NCBI GenBank assembly: GCA_035547695.1
Contig: DASZUK010000039.1
Location: 160,161 to 224,160, forward strand
From: DASZUK01 sp035547695
GTDB lineage: Bacteria > Actinomycetota > Acidimicrobiia > Acidimicrobiales > RAAP-2
DNA length: 64,000 nt
Direction: 5' to 3'
Positions 32,937-41,200 of this stretch are shown one piece after another. Made by a program: the position numbers and the translations under genes. The notes beneath the pieces were generated by a model. That model saw only the letters and a program-made list of their open reading frames with translations. It made no database searches and had not been told where the DNA came from. Each line of letters opens with the position of its first letter. The first letter of the stretch is position 1.

Positions 32937-35228
32937 TCAGGTGGCCGCCATGCCGACGATCGGCTGGTTCAGCGGCCGGCCCCCCATGGACCCGAAGAAC
33001 GTGGCCTGGCCGAAGGCGAAGATGCCGCCGTCGGACGCCACGAACCGGTACCCGTAGCCGTTGGCTGTGGCCGCCATCCCCACGATCGGCTGGTTCAGCG
33101 GCCGGCCCCCCATGGAGCCGTAGAACGGGGTTGTGGGCCCGAACGCGAAGATGCCGCCGTCGGCCGCCACCTCCCAGTACCCGCCGGTGGCTCGGTCGTT
33201 GGCCATCCCCACGACCGGGGCGTTCAGGTGCCGGCCGCCCATGGACCCGAAGAACTGGCCGTCCGGCCCGAAGGCGAAGATGCCGCCGTCGGCCGCCACC
33301 AGCAGGTACCCCAGGCCGTCGGTGGTCGGCTGCATGGCCACGATGGGCTGGTTCAGCGGCCGGCCCCCCATGGAGCCGTAGAACTGGGCGTCCCCGAAGG
33401 CGAACATGCCGCCGTCGGCGGCCACCAGCCAGTACCCCTTGCCGTCCGGGGTGGCCGCCATGGCCACGATGGGCTGGTTCAGCGGCCGGCCCCCCATGGA
33501 CCCGTAGAACCGGGCACCGCCGTAGGCGAAGATGCCGCCGTCGGACCCCACCAGCCAGTACCCCCCGGTGTTCGGGGCCATGGCCATCCCCACGATCGGG
33601 GCGTTCAGCGACTGCCCGCCGGTGGACCCGCAGAACGGGGTGCCGCCGAACGAGAAGATGCCGCCGTCGGCGGCCACCAGGTCGTACCCGGTGACGGCGG
33701 CGGACGGGACCGTGCAGGCCGGGATCGAACCGGGAGCGGTGGTCCCGCCGGCGTTGCCGGTGAGCTGCGGGTCGTGGTGGAACTCCGGCCAGGCCCCGCC
33801 GCCGACCGCCGCCGCCCCGTCGGTGCCCGGAAGGACGTAGTGGGCGACGTAGCCGGTGTCTGTGGCCCCGCCGTAGCCGGCGATGGTGATCCCGATCGAC
33901 CCTGTGGGGTCGTCGGTCACCAGCGGTGAATTCTGGTAGCCGTGGCCGGTGCCGAACTGGGCCACCGCGGTGCCGGTGGCCCCGTCCACCACGTACACCC
34001 CCGCCGCCGGGCTCCCCGACGTGGCCGGGTAGGTCGGCACCAGCACATCCTGGTGGCCTGTGGCGGACGCCCTGAACGTCACCAGCGAGCCGATGACGGC
34101 GTCGGGGGTTGTGAACTGCCACAGCACCTTGCCGTCGGCCGCTGTGAGGGCGTAGGCCGCCCCCGTCCCTGTGGCCTTGGTCACCCCCTCCACCACCTCC
34201 CAGGAGCCGTTGCCGTCCAGGTCGGCCAGGGCCGGGCTGCTTGTGGTGTAGCCGCCCAGCGTCGTCGACCACCGCAGGCCGCAGCCGGTGTCGAACGCCT
34301 TCACCGTGTCGCTGTCCGACGCCCCGGCGAAGAACGCCCCGGTGCCCACCACGATGCCGGTGGCGCCCCCCGGCAGGAACCCGCCGACCGCCGGCGACGA
34401 GTCCACGGTCTGGTCGGTCTCGTAGTCGCAGACCACCCCGCCCTGGCCGTTGAGGACCCGCAGGTGGCCGCCCTGGGCGTACGTGTGGCCGCGGCCGAAC
34501 CCGTCGGTCTGGTCGCCGCCTTCGACGATCTCGGTCTGCCCGGTGCCGTACAGGTCGGCCAGGGCGGCGGTGGAGAACACGCTGTCCGAGGTGAAGAACG
34601 GCCAGCCGCCCAACGTGGCCCCGGACCCGGCGTCGAGGGCGTACTCCTCCTGGTCCAGCGACCCGGCCACCACCCCGAGGCCGCCCTGCAGGTTGCCGAC
34701 GGCCAGCGACGCCTGCACCCCCTGGGCCGGTTGGGCGTCGGTCGGCGGGTCCTCCACCGTGGCGTTCCACAGGCCGTTGCCGCCCGGTCCGTACGCCTGG
34801 TAGCCGCCGACTGTCGGGAACTCGGCGTTGCCGGACCCCACGAACACCGAGTCCAGGCCGCCGCCCAGGGAGGCCACCGACGGGGTGCTGTCGATCGGCG
34901 CCCCACCGTCCTGGGTCGGCCAGCCGGCCACCGCCGTCGGCCGGCCTGTGGTGCTGCCGCCGAGGTGGAACGCCCACACCTTCCCGGCCCGGTCCCCGAC
35001 CACCACCGACGGGCCGCCGCCGTCCAGGGTGGCCACGTTGGGGGACGACTGCGCCACCGGGTGGCCGGCGTCCGGCAGTGTGACCTGCCACACCGGCTGT
35101 TGCAGGGCCGTCGCCAGCGGTGTTGTGGCCGCCCCGGACGGCGCAGCGACCGCGGTCCAGCAGCCCGTGACGCAGGTGGCGGCCACGACCACCAGCCCGG
35201 CCAGGCGGGAGCGCGGGGAGGGAGCCAA
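32937..35228 (-). CDS. Secreted beta-propeller protein with six C-terminal GGIF/FYGSMGG repeats
   Basis: 763 residues. The N-terminus has a signal sequence with a possible lipobox (VTGC, about residue 22). Residues about 40-490 contain FG-GAP/PQQ-like beta-propeller blades (SSPNVATLDGGGPSVVVGDRAGKVWAFHLGG, STAALADLYGTGQTEIVEGGD, SSPALADLDGNGSWEVVEG). From about 500 to the end six units of roughly 45 residues follow, each with Y-(W/L)-V-x-(A/S)-DGGIFxFG, a FYGSMGG turn and LNQPIVGMA. The last ends exactly at the C-terminus. Neighbouring paralog: 35364-37427. Function unknown; an exported, surface-associated carbohydrate- or wall-binding module is a guess. Confidence 0.75.
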   Translation of the reverse strand: MAPSPRSRLAGLVVVAATCVTGCWTAVAAPSGAATTPLATALQQPVWQVTLPDAGHPVAQSSPNVATLDGGGPSVVVGDRAGKVWAFHLGGSTTGRPTAVAGWPTQDGGAPIDSTPSVASLGGGLDSVFVGSGNAEFPTVGGYQAYGPGGNGLWNATVEDPPTDAQPAQGVQASLAVGNLQGGLGVVAGSLDQEEYALDAGSGATLGGWPFFTSDSVFSTAALADLYGTGQTEIVEGGDQTDGFGRGHTYAQGGHLRVLNGQGGVVCDYETDQTVDSSPAVGGFLPGGATGIVVGTGAFFAGASDSDTVKAFDTGCGLRWSTTLGGYTTSSPALADLDGNGSWEVVEGVTKATGTGAAYALTAADGKVLWQFTTPDAVIGSLVTFRASATGHQDVLVPTYPATSGSPAAGVYVVDGATGTAVAQFGTGHGYQNSPLVTDDPTGSIGITIAGYGGATDTGYVAHYVLPGTDGAAAVGGGAWPEFHHDPQLTGNAGGTTAPGSIPACTVPSAAVTGYDLVAADGGIFSFGGTPFCGSTGGQSLNAPIVGMAMAPNTGGYWLVGSDGGIFAYGGARFYGSMGGRPLNQPIVAMAATPDGKGYWLVAADGGMFAFGDAQFYGSMGGRPLNQPIVAMQPTTDGLGYLLVAADGGIFAFGPDGQFFGSMGGRHLNAPVVGMANDRATGGYWEVAADGGIFAFGPTTPFYGSMGGRPLNQPIVGMAATANGYGYRFVASDGGIFAFGQATFFGSMGGRPLNQPIVGMAAT

Positions 35229-35269
35229 GCCTCGAAAGGTACCAGCGCGGGGCCGCCGCCGGAAGGCAC

Positions 35270-35375
35270 CCGCCGGCGAGAAGCCGGCGGTGTCTGCCCC
35301 GCCGGCGAGAAGCCGGCGGTGTCTGCCCTGCCGGCGAGAAGCCGGCGGTGTCTGCCCGCCGGCTTAGAAGCCGGC
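35270..35375. repeat. Tandem array of GCCGGC-loop-GCCGGC hairpins between two paralogs
   Basis: Three units spaced 29-30 bases apart, each with arms GCCGGC/GCCGGC around loop GAGAA, extended to 8 bp (CCGCCGGC/GCCGGCGG) in the first two, and each followed by TGTCTGCCC. A fourth hairpin with loop TTAGAA spans the stop codon of the downstream minus-strand gene. The array occupies nearly all of the space between two same-strand paralogs. It could be a multi-hairpin attenuator or terminator, or an expanded repeat seeded by the gene's own 3' end. Confidence 0.85.
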
Positions 35376-37427
35376 CATGCCGACGATGGGCTTGTTCAGG
35401 GGCTTGCCGCCCATGGACCCGTAGAACGGGGCGTCGCCGAAGTCGAAGATGCCGCCGTCGGCGGCCACGAACCGGTAGCCCCGGCCGGTGCCGGTGGCCG
35501 CCATCCCGACGATGGGCTGGTTCAGCGGCTTGCCCCCCATGGAGCCGTAGAACGGGGCTGTGCCGAACGCGAAGATGCCGCCGTCGGACGCCACCTCCCA
35601 GTAGCCGGCGCCGTTGGGGTTGGCGGCCATGCCCACCACGGGCTGGTTCAGCGGCCTGCCCCCCATGGAGCCGTAGAAGTGGGCGTCACCGAAGGCGAAC
35701 AGGCCGCCGTCGGAGGCCACCTCCCAGTAGCCGCCACCGTCCGGCATGACGGTCATGCCGACCACCGGCTTGTTCAGCGTCAGGTTGCCGGTGGACCCGC
35801 AGAACGGCAGGTTGCCGTAGGCGAAGATGCCGCCGTCGGACGCCGACAGGTAGTACCCGTTCGGCTGGCCGGCCGGCGGTGTGCACGGCACGTTCACCAC
35901 CGGTGGCGGCGTCCCGGCGTCGCCGGTCAACTGGGCGTCGTGGTGGAACTGCGGCCAGGCCCCCTGCTCGTTCACCACCGACCCGTCGGAGCCGGCGATC
36001 TCGTAGTGGTACAGGAAGCTGCCCGACCCCTGGTAGCCGGCCAGGGTGATGCCGATGGTGCCGTTCGGGTCCTTGGTGACCAGCGGAGCGTTCTGGAAGC
36101 CGGTGTTGACCTGCAGGGTGGTGACCACCGCGCCGGTCTTGCCGTCCAGCACCGCCACCCCGTTCACCGTGGGGGCCAGCACGTCCTGGTAGCCGCCGCC
36201 CAGGTTCGCGGTGACCACCGACCCGATCACCCGGCCGACCTGGGTGGCCCAGATGGTGGACCCGTTGTTGCCGTTCAGCGCGTACACCGACCCGGTGGTG
36301 CCGTTGTCGGTGCCCTCCACCACCTGGAGCTGCCCGTTCCCCAGCACGTCGGCCAGCGCCGGGCTGCTCTTGGTGTTGCCGTTCAGCGTCGCCGCCCACT
36401 GAAGCTGGCAGTTGGCGTTGACGGCCAGCAGTTGGTCGGTGTTGGACTGCTTGAAGGTGGTGCCGGTGCCCACCACGATGCCCACCTGGGCGCCGCCCAG
36501 GAACTCGCCGACGGCCGGCGACGACTGCACCGTCTCGTCGGTTGTGTACTGGCAGATCAGCCCCCCGTTCGGCTTCGGCTGCCCGGCGTTGCCGGTCGGG
36601 GCCAGCACCCGGATGTGGCCACCGTTGCCGTAGGGGGTTGTGTACGAGTTCCCGGCCGTCGAGTCCCCACCCTGGACGATGTCGGTCTGGCCGTTGCCGT
36701 ACAGGTCGGCCAGGGCCGGGGTGCTGAAGTTGCTGTCCCCCTGGTACCACGGGAACCCGGGCAGCACCGCCCCGCTGCCCGCTGTCATGGCGTACTCGTT
36801 CTCGCCCAACGACCCCGCCACCACCCCCAGGCCGCCCTGCAGGTTGCCCACCGCCATCGACGCCTGCACCCCGTTGTGCGGCGTCCCGTCCGTCGGCGGG
36901 TTGGTCTCCTGGGTGAACCACTGGTCGCCGCCGCCGGGGCTGACGGCCTGGTACCCGCCGGACGTCGGGCTGCCGGCGTCGCCGGTGCCGACGAACACGG
37001 TGTCCAGCGAGCTGCCGGCGGTGGTCGGGGCCACCGACGGCGACGAGTTGACCGGCGCCCCGGTGTGGTAGGTCCACACCGCCGCCCCGGTGGCCAGGCC
37101 GTAGGCGAACACGTTGCCGGACTCGTTGCCCACCACCACGGCCGGGCCGCCGGGCAGTGTGGCCTCGTTCGGCGACGACAGCGCGATGGGCGCCCGGGCG
37201 TCGTTCAGGGGGCCCACCGTCCACACCGGGTTGCCGAAGTTCACCGCGGCTGCCGCCGCCGGGCTGGCCGCAGCCCCAGCCACCCCGGGTGGGGCCCCTA
37301 CGGCCGGCAGCAGGCCGGCACCCACCGCCAGCAGGCCACCGGCGGCCACCGCCAGCAGGCCGCCGGCGGTCCCCGTCGGCACCGCCGCCCGGCGGTCGCG
37401 CGTACCCCTGCCCGCAGTTGCCCTCAT
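35364..37427 (-). CDS. Secreted beta-propeller protein with four C-terminal GGIF/FYGSMGG repeats
   Basis: 687 residues from ATG 37427, giving a signal peptide with basic start (MRATAGRGTRDRRAA) and a Gly/Ala/Leu core. The propeller-like middle (SSPNEATLPGGPAVVVGNESGNVFAYG, STPALADLYGNGQTDIVQGGD, SSPALADVLGNGQLQVVEGTD) parallels the neighbour at 32937-35228 block by block. The C-terminus has four GGIFAFG/FYGSMGG units instead of six. Clearly a tandem gene duplication with repeat-number divergence. Thr is often encoded by ACA here, unlike in cytosolic genes of the window. Confidence 0.75.
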   Translation of the reverse strand: MRATAGRGTRDRRAAVPTGTAGGLLAVAAGGLLAVGAGLLPAVGAPPGVAGAAASPAAAAAVNFGNPVWTVGPLNDARAPIALSSPNEATLPGGPAVVVGNESGNVFAYGLATGAAVWTYHTGAPVNSSPSVAPTTAGSSLDTVFVGTGDAGSPTSGGYQAVSPGGGDQWFTQETNPPTDGTPHNGVQASMAVGNLQGGLGVVAGSLGENEYAMTAGSGAVLPGFPWYQGDSNFSTPALADLYGNGQTDIVQGGDSTAGNSYTTPYGNGGHIRVLAPTGNAGQPKPNGGLICQYTTDETVQSSPAVGEFLGGAQVGIVVGTGTTFKQSNTDQLLAVNANCQLQWAATLNGNTKSSPALADVLGNGQLQVVEGTDNGTTGSVYALNGNNGSTIWATQVGRVIGSVVTANLGGGYQDVLAPTVNGVAVLDGKTGAVVTTLQVNTGFQNAPLVTKDPNGTIGITLAGYQGSGSFLYHYEIAGSDGSVVNEQGAWPQFHHDAQLTGDAGTPPPVVNVPCTPPAGQPNGYYLSASDGGIFAYGNLPFCGSTGNLTLNKPVVGMTVMPDGGGYWEVASDGGLFAFGDAHFYGSMGGRPLNQPVVGMAANPNGAGYWEVASDGGIFAFGTAPFYGSMGGKPLNQPIVGMAATGTGRGYRFVAADGGIFDFGDAPFYGSMGGKPLNKPIVGMAGF

Positions 37428-37649
37428 GTCGGCTCCTCGTCGGTGTCGTGGCTCATGCCGGGCCGTCGTTCGGTCCGTCGTCCATCGTCCGGTCCGTCGT
37501 CCGGTCCGTGGATCGGCGGCCAACCGATGGGCGGTCGCCTCTGCCGGCGGCCGCCAAAGGGGGCGGCCGTCCCCTCAGATACCCGCCCTCGAATGAAGAA
37601 ATACCTGGCAACAGGGGTGAGAATGGCGCAACCGGTATCATGCCCGGCC
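37428..37649. repeat. Intergenic region with GTCCG-rich repeats
   Basis: About 220 bases between divergent genes. Positions 37462-37515 contain overlapping copies of a CGTCGTCCGGTCCGT-like unit. Beyond about 37570 the DNA becomes AT-richer (GAATGAAGAAATACC), a likely promoter area for the plus-strand gene. No gene recognised. Confidence 0.4.
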
Positions 37650-38774
37650 GTGACCGACCACGACGCCGGCGTCGACGCCGGCTCGGACCCCCGCCGGCGG
37701 GACCCGGCCGGCGGGCCGCCGCCGGCCTTCCTGGAAGAGCTCGCCGCCGCCTTCCGGCGGCTCAGCCCCCAGGGGACGGCCGGCTGGAACTTCTCCGACG
37801 CCTTCGGCCGGCTGGAGCGGGTCCGGGACGACCTGACCGCCGATCGGGCCGGGCCGTCGCCCGCCGGGACGGCCACGGCGACGTCGGGTGAGCCCGGGGA
37901 CGCCACCGCCGGCCGCGTGCAGCGTGGCGGGCCGGGGATCGGCCCGGGGGGCGCCGGCCCTGCGGGTGCCGGCCCGGACGGCGACGGCGGCCCAGAGCGG
38001 GGAGCCCGGCCGCGGATCCCGCCGCACCGGAACCCCCGGGTGCTGGCCGAGGCGTGGCTGGACACCCGCATCCGGTTCCTGGCGGAGGGCGCCGTCCGGC
38101 GGCTGCTGCCACCGGAGCTGGCGCACGAGTCGGTGTCGGCAACGGTGGAGGCACTCCGTTTCCTGTCGGCCAGGGTGCAGCAGTTGGAGGACGCGGCGGC
38201 CGCCCGGAACCGTCCGGTGGACGGCCTGGCCTGGTTGGTGGACCCGCCCGCCCTGGACCGGTGGGCGGGTCCGGCGGTGGCCTGGTTCGGCCCCGCCACC
38301 GGGCCGGTGGTGGTGGGGGAGTGCGGCGCCGGCGAGCTGGCGGTGGCCCTGGCCGGCGCCGGGCTGACGGTCAGGGGTGCCGAACCGCGGGGCGCGGTGG
38401 CCTGGCGGGCGGCGGAGGCCGGGGTGGACGTGCACGTCGGCGAGGTGCTGGACCTGCTGCGGTCGGTGCCGGCCGGGTCGCTGGGCGGCCTGGTGCTGGC
38501 CGGCGTGGTCGACCGGGTACCGCTGGACCAGCAGTTGCAGTTGCTGGCCACCGGCACCGAGCGGTTGGCGCCGGCGGCGCCGGTGCTGGTGGTCGGCACC
38601 CGGCCGGACGCCGTGGCCGACGGGTGGGCCGCGGTGGCCCGGGACCTGCTGCCGGGGCGTCCGCTGCACCCCGAGACCTGGCGGCTGCTGTTGGAACGAG
38701 CCGGCTACACCGACGTGGACGTTGTCCAGAACGACGACGCCCCGGGCACCTACGGGGTGAGGGGGCGGCGGTGA
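37650..38774 (+). CDS. Methyltransferase-like protein of the glycan cluster (paralog B)
   Basis: 374 residues from GTG 37650; an in-frame ATG at 37623 would add nine. The N-terminal ~120 residues are Pro/Gly-rich and low complexity, except for a helical FLEELAAAFRRLSPQGTAGWNFSDAFGRLERVRDDL. The rest aligns by eye with paralog A: a helix before the fold (LAEAWLDTRIRFLAEGAVRRLLPPEL), VVVGECGAGELAVALAGAGLTVRGAEPRG as motif I region, and GGLVLAGVVDRVPLDQQLQLLATGTERLAPAAPVLVVGT as late strands. Its GECGAGE is closer to a real SAM-binding loop than paralog A's. Coupled by GTGA overlap to a glycosyltransferase. Confidence 0.6.
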   Translation: MTDHDAGVDAGSDPRRRDPAGGPPPAFLEELAAAFRRLSPQGTAGWNFSDAFGRLERVRDDLTADRAGPSPAGTATATSGEPGDATAGRVQRGGPGIGPGGAGPAGAGPDGDGGPERGARPRIPPHRNPRVLAEAWLDTRIRFLAEGAVRRLLPPELAHESVSATVEALRFLSARVQQLEDAAAARNRPVDGLAWLVDPPALDRWAGPAVAWFGPATGPVVVGECGAGELAVALAGAGLTVRGAEPRGAVAWRAAEAGVDVHVGEVLDLLRSVPAGSLGGLVLAGVVDRVPLDQQLQLLATGTERLAPAAPVLVVGTRPDAVADGWAAVARDLLPGRPLHPETWRLLLERAGYTDVDVVQNDDAPGTYGVRGRR

Positions 38775-40003
38775 CCGGGCCCGGGACCAGCCGGACCGGC
38801 GGGGTGGGGGTGCACCAGGCCGGGGTGCGCCAGGCCGGGGTGCACGGGGCCGAGGTGCGCCAGGCCGGGGTGCACCAGTTCGTCCCGATGCTGCACGTCG
38901 GCGACGCCGTCGGCCGGCACACCCTGGCCATCCGCGACCGCCTGCGGTCCCGCGGGGTGCCGTCGGAGATCTACGTCGAGCTGGACGACCCGGAGACCGC
39001 CGACCAGACCAGGCCGGCGTCGACCTACCCGGAGTCGGCCCGGCCGGACGACGTGCTGGTGTACCAGTTCGCCACCGCGTCGGCCCTGGTGGACCGGCTG
39101 ATGGCCCGTCCGGAACGGCTGGTGGTGAACTACCACAACGTCACCCCGCCGCCCCTGTTCTCGCCGTGGGACACCGGCCTGGTCCTGCACCAGCTCCGGG
39201 CCCGGGGAGAGCTGGCCCGGTTGGCCGGCCGGGCCGCGCTGGGGGTGGCCGTGTCGGAGGTCAACCGGGCCGACCTGGTCCAGGCCGGGTTCGCCGCCAC
39301 CGAGGTGGTGCCGCCAGTGGTGGACCTTCCCGGTGCCGGGGACTCGGTCGGTGGTCAGGCCGGTGGCCGGACTGGTGGTCAGGCCGGTAGCCGGGCCGGT
39401 AGTCAGGCCGGTGACCAGCCAGCCGGCCGGCAGGAGGCCCGCCGGCACGGGGCGCAGTGGCTGGCGGTGGGGCGGCTGGCCCCCAACAAGGCGGTGGAGG
39501 ACGTCATCGCGGCGCTGCTGGCCTACCGGGCCAAGTACGACCCGGCGGCGGAGCTGCTGGTGGTGGGCAAGCCGGCGGTGCCGTCGTACGTGGCCGCCGT
39601 CCACCGGTACGTGGCCGACCTGGGGTTGACCGGGGCGGTGCGGTTCACCGGCAGGGTCGACGACGACGAGCTGGCCGCGGCGTACCGGTCGGCGGACGTG
39701 CTGGTGGTGTCGTCCGAGCATGAGGGGTTCTGCCTGCCGGTGGTGGAGGCCATGGCCCGGGGGCTGCCGGTGGTGGCCTACCGGGAGGGGGCGCTGCCGG
39801 AGGTGCTGGGAAACGCCGGGGTGCTGCTGGGCAGCAAGGGCCCGGTGGTGATGGCCGATGCCATCCGCCGGCTGCAGGTTGACGACGGCTGGCGGGCCAC
39901 CCTGGTGGCCGCCGGCCTGGCCCGGGTGCCGGCGTTGGGGCTGGACAGCGCCGGGGACCGGCTGGTGGACCTGCTGCTGGGGGTCAGAGACCGGGAAGGC
40001 TGA
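38771..40003 (+). CDS. GT4-like glycosyltransferase (HQFVP subfamily, copy 2)
   Basis: 410 residues; GTG 38771 lies in the previous stop. After a repetitive start (GVHQAGVRQAGVHGAEVRQAG) comes VHQFVPMLHVGDAVGRHTLAIRDRLRSRG, then VNYHNVTPPPLFSPW, WLAVGRLAPNKAVEDVI and the donor-site E-x7-E in HEGFCLPVVEAMARGLPVVAY. Between the two domains a GGQAGGRTGGQAGSRAGSQAGDQ repeat lengthens the linker. It is the same subfamily as copies 1 and 3, consistent with gene-family expansion in this cluster. Confidence 0.85.
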   Translation: MTGPGTSRTGGVGVHQAGVRQAGVHGAEVRQAGVHQFVPMLHVGDAVGRHTLAIRDRLRSRGVPSEIYVELDDPETADQTRPASTYPESARPDDVLVYQFATASALVDRLMARPERLVVNYHNVTPPPLFSPWDTGLVLHQLRARGELARLAGRAALGVAVSEVNRADLVQAGFAATEVVPPVVDLPGAGDSVGGQAGGRTGGQAGSRAGSQAGDQPAGRQEARRHGAQWLAVGRLAPNKAVEDVIAALLAYRAKYDPAAELLVVGKPAVPSYVAAVHRYVADLGLTGAVRFTGRVDDDELAAAYRSADVLVVSSEHEGFCLPVVEAMARGLPVVAYREGALPEVLGNAGVLLGSKGPVVMADAIRRLQVDDGWRATLVAAGLARVPALGLDSAGDRLVDLLLGVRDREG

Positions 40004-40030
40004 CTCCGGCCCGGCCGGGCTGCGGCGGCG

Positions 40031-41107
40031 TCAGGCGCCGACGGCGCGGCGGATGAGGTCGACGAACCGGTCGGTGGACCGCTGTACCGAGAACGCGGCC
40101 ACCCGCCGGGTGGCGGCCTCGGACAGCCGCCGGCGGAGGCCGCTGTCGGTGACCACCCGGTGGACGGCGGCGGCGAACCGCAGCGGGGCCTTGTCGGGGA
40201 GGACCAGGCCGGCGTCGGCGACGGTCTCCGGGATGGCGGTCACCCCGTTGGCCACCACCGGCACGCCGTGGCCCATGGCCTCCACCAGGGGGACGCAGAA
40301 CCCCTCGTGGTCGGAGGCGCAGACGAAGACGTCGGCGGCCTGGTAGTAGGCCTCGAGGGCGGCCGGGGACACCGACCCGGTGACGGTGACCGCACCGTCC
40401 AGGCCGAGGTCGTGGACGAACCCGGCCAGGGCCGGCCCGTACTGGTCACCGAGGGGGGACCCCACCAGCCACAGCCGGGCGCCGGGGTGGTACAGCCGAC
40501 GGTACACCGCCAGCATCTTGACCAGGTCGTGCGGGGCCTTGTGCGGCGACACCTTGCCGACGAACAGCAGGTCCGGGGCGCCGTCGGCCTTGCCGGCCGC
40601 CAACCGGGCCGCCAGGTCCGGGTCGGGGTCGGCCCCGGTGGCCGTCATGTCGATCAGCAGCGGCACCACCGCGGTGTCGGTGTACCCGGCCTCCACCAGC
40701 TCGGTCTCGTTGTAGGCCGAGTCCGCCACCGCCAGGCCGCTCTGCGGGGCCAGCCGGGCCAGTTGGGTGCGGCCGAGGGACACCTCGTAGCCCACGTTCG
40801 GCTCCCACGGCGCCAGCAGGGCGGCAGGGGTGATGTTGTGGTAGTTGACCAGCTTCGGCTCGTCCCGGGCGGCCAGGATGTCGAACACCGGGCTGCCGAT
40901 GGAGGACTGGTACAGCAGCCACCGGTCCCGGCCGGTCCGGCCCAGGTCGGTCACCGGCCGGCCCAGGTGGGCGACGTCGGGGGTGGCGTTGCCGTAGTAG
41001 ACGTCCGACTCGATGCCGGTCCGCCGCAGGGCGTCGGTGAGGGCCAGGGTGTGCACGCCGATGGCGTCGCGGCTGGCCAGCGACGGGATGACCTGGTCGA
41101 CTCGCAC
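40031..41107 (-). CDS. GT4-like glycosyltransferase (HQFVP subfamily, copy 3)
   Basis: 358 residues from GTG 41107, the most compact member and without the repeats seen in copies 1 and 2. N-terminal VDQVIPSLASRDAIGVHTLALTDALRRTG, VNYHNITPAALLAPW, VADSAYNETEL, then LLFVGKVSPHKAPHDLVKML and HEGFCVPLVEAMGHGVPVVAN. Complete GT-B fold expected. It is convergent with copy 2 and its product probably works on the same glycan. An alternative upstream GTG would add only four residues. Confidence 0.88.
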   Translation of the reverse strand: MRVDQVIPSLASRDAIGVHTLALTDALRRTGIESDVYYGNATPDVAHLGRPVTDLGRTGRDRWLLYQSSIGSPVFDILAARDEPKLVNYHNITPAALLAPWEPNVGYEVSLGRTQLARLAPQSGLAVADSAYNETELVEAGYTDTAVVPLLIDMTATGADPDPDLAARLAAGKADGAPDLLFVGKVSPHKAPHDLVKMLAVYRRLYHPGARLWLVGSPLGDQYGPALAGFVHDLGLDGAVTVTGSVSPAALEAYYQAADVFVCASDHEGFCVPLVEAMGHGVPVVANGVTAIPETVADAGLVLPDKAPLRFAAAVHRVVTDSGLRRRLSEAATRRVAAFSVQRSTDRFVDLIRRAVGA

Positions 41108-41200
41108 GGCCCGGGAGTGTACCGGCGGACCCCGCCGGCACCCGGCATCCGGCACCCGGCATCCGGTACCTGGTGCCCGGTGCCCGGTACCCGGGCGGGG

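Noticed and set aside
35270..35375. CRISPR array
   Set aside because: The 29-30-base periodicity is a tandem repeat without unique spacers, and no cas genes are nearby.
33942..38774. Single 1610-codon plus-strand reading frame
   Set aside because: Only the last part (from about 37650) has protein-like text; the rest is the antisense shadow of the two secreted repeat proteins, kept open by high GC.
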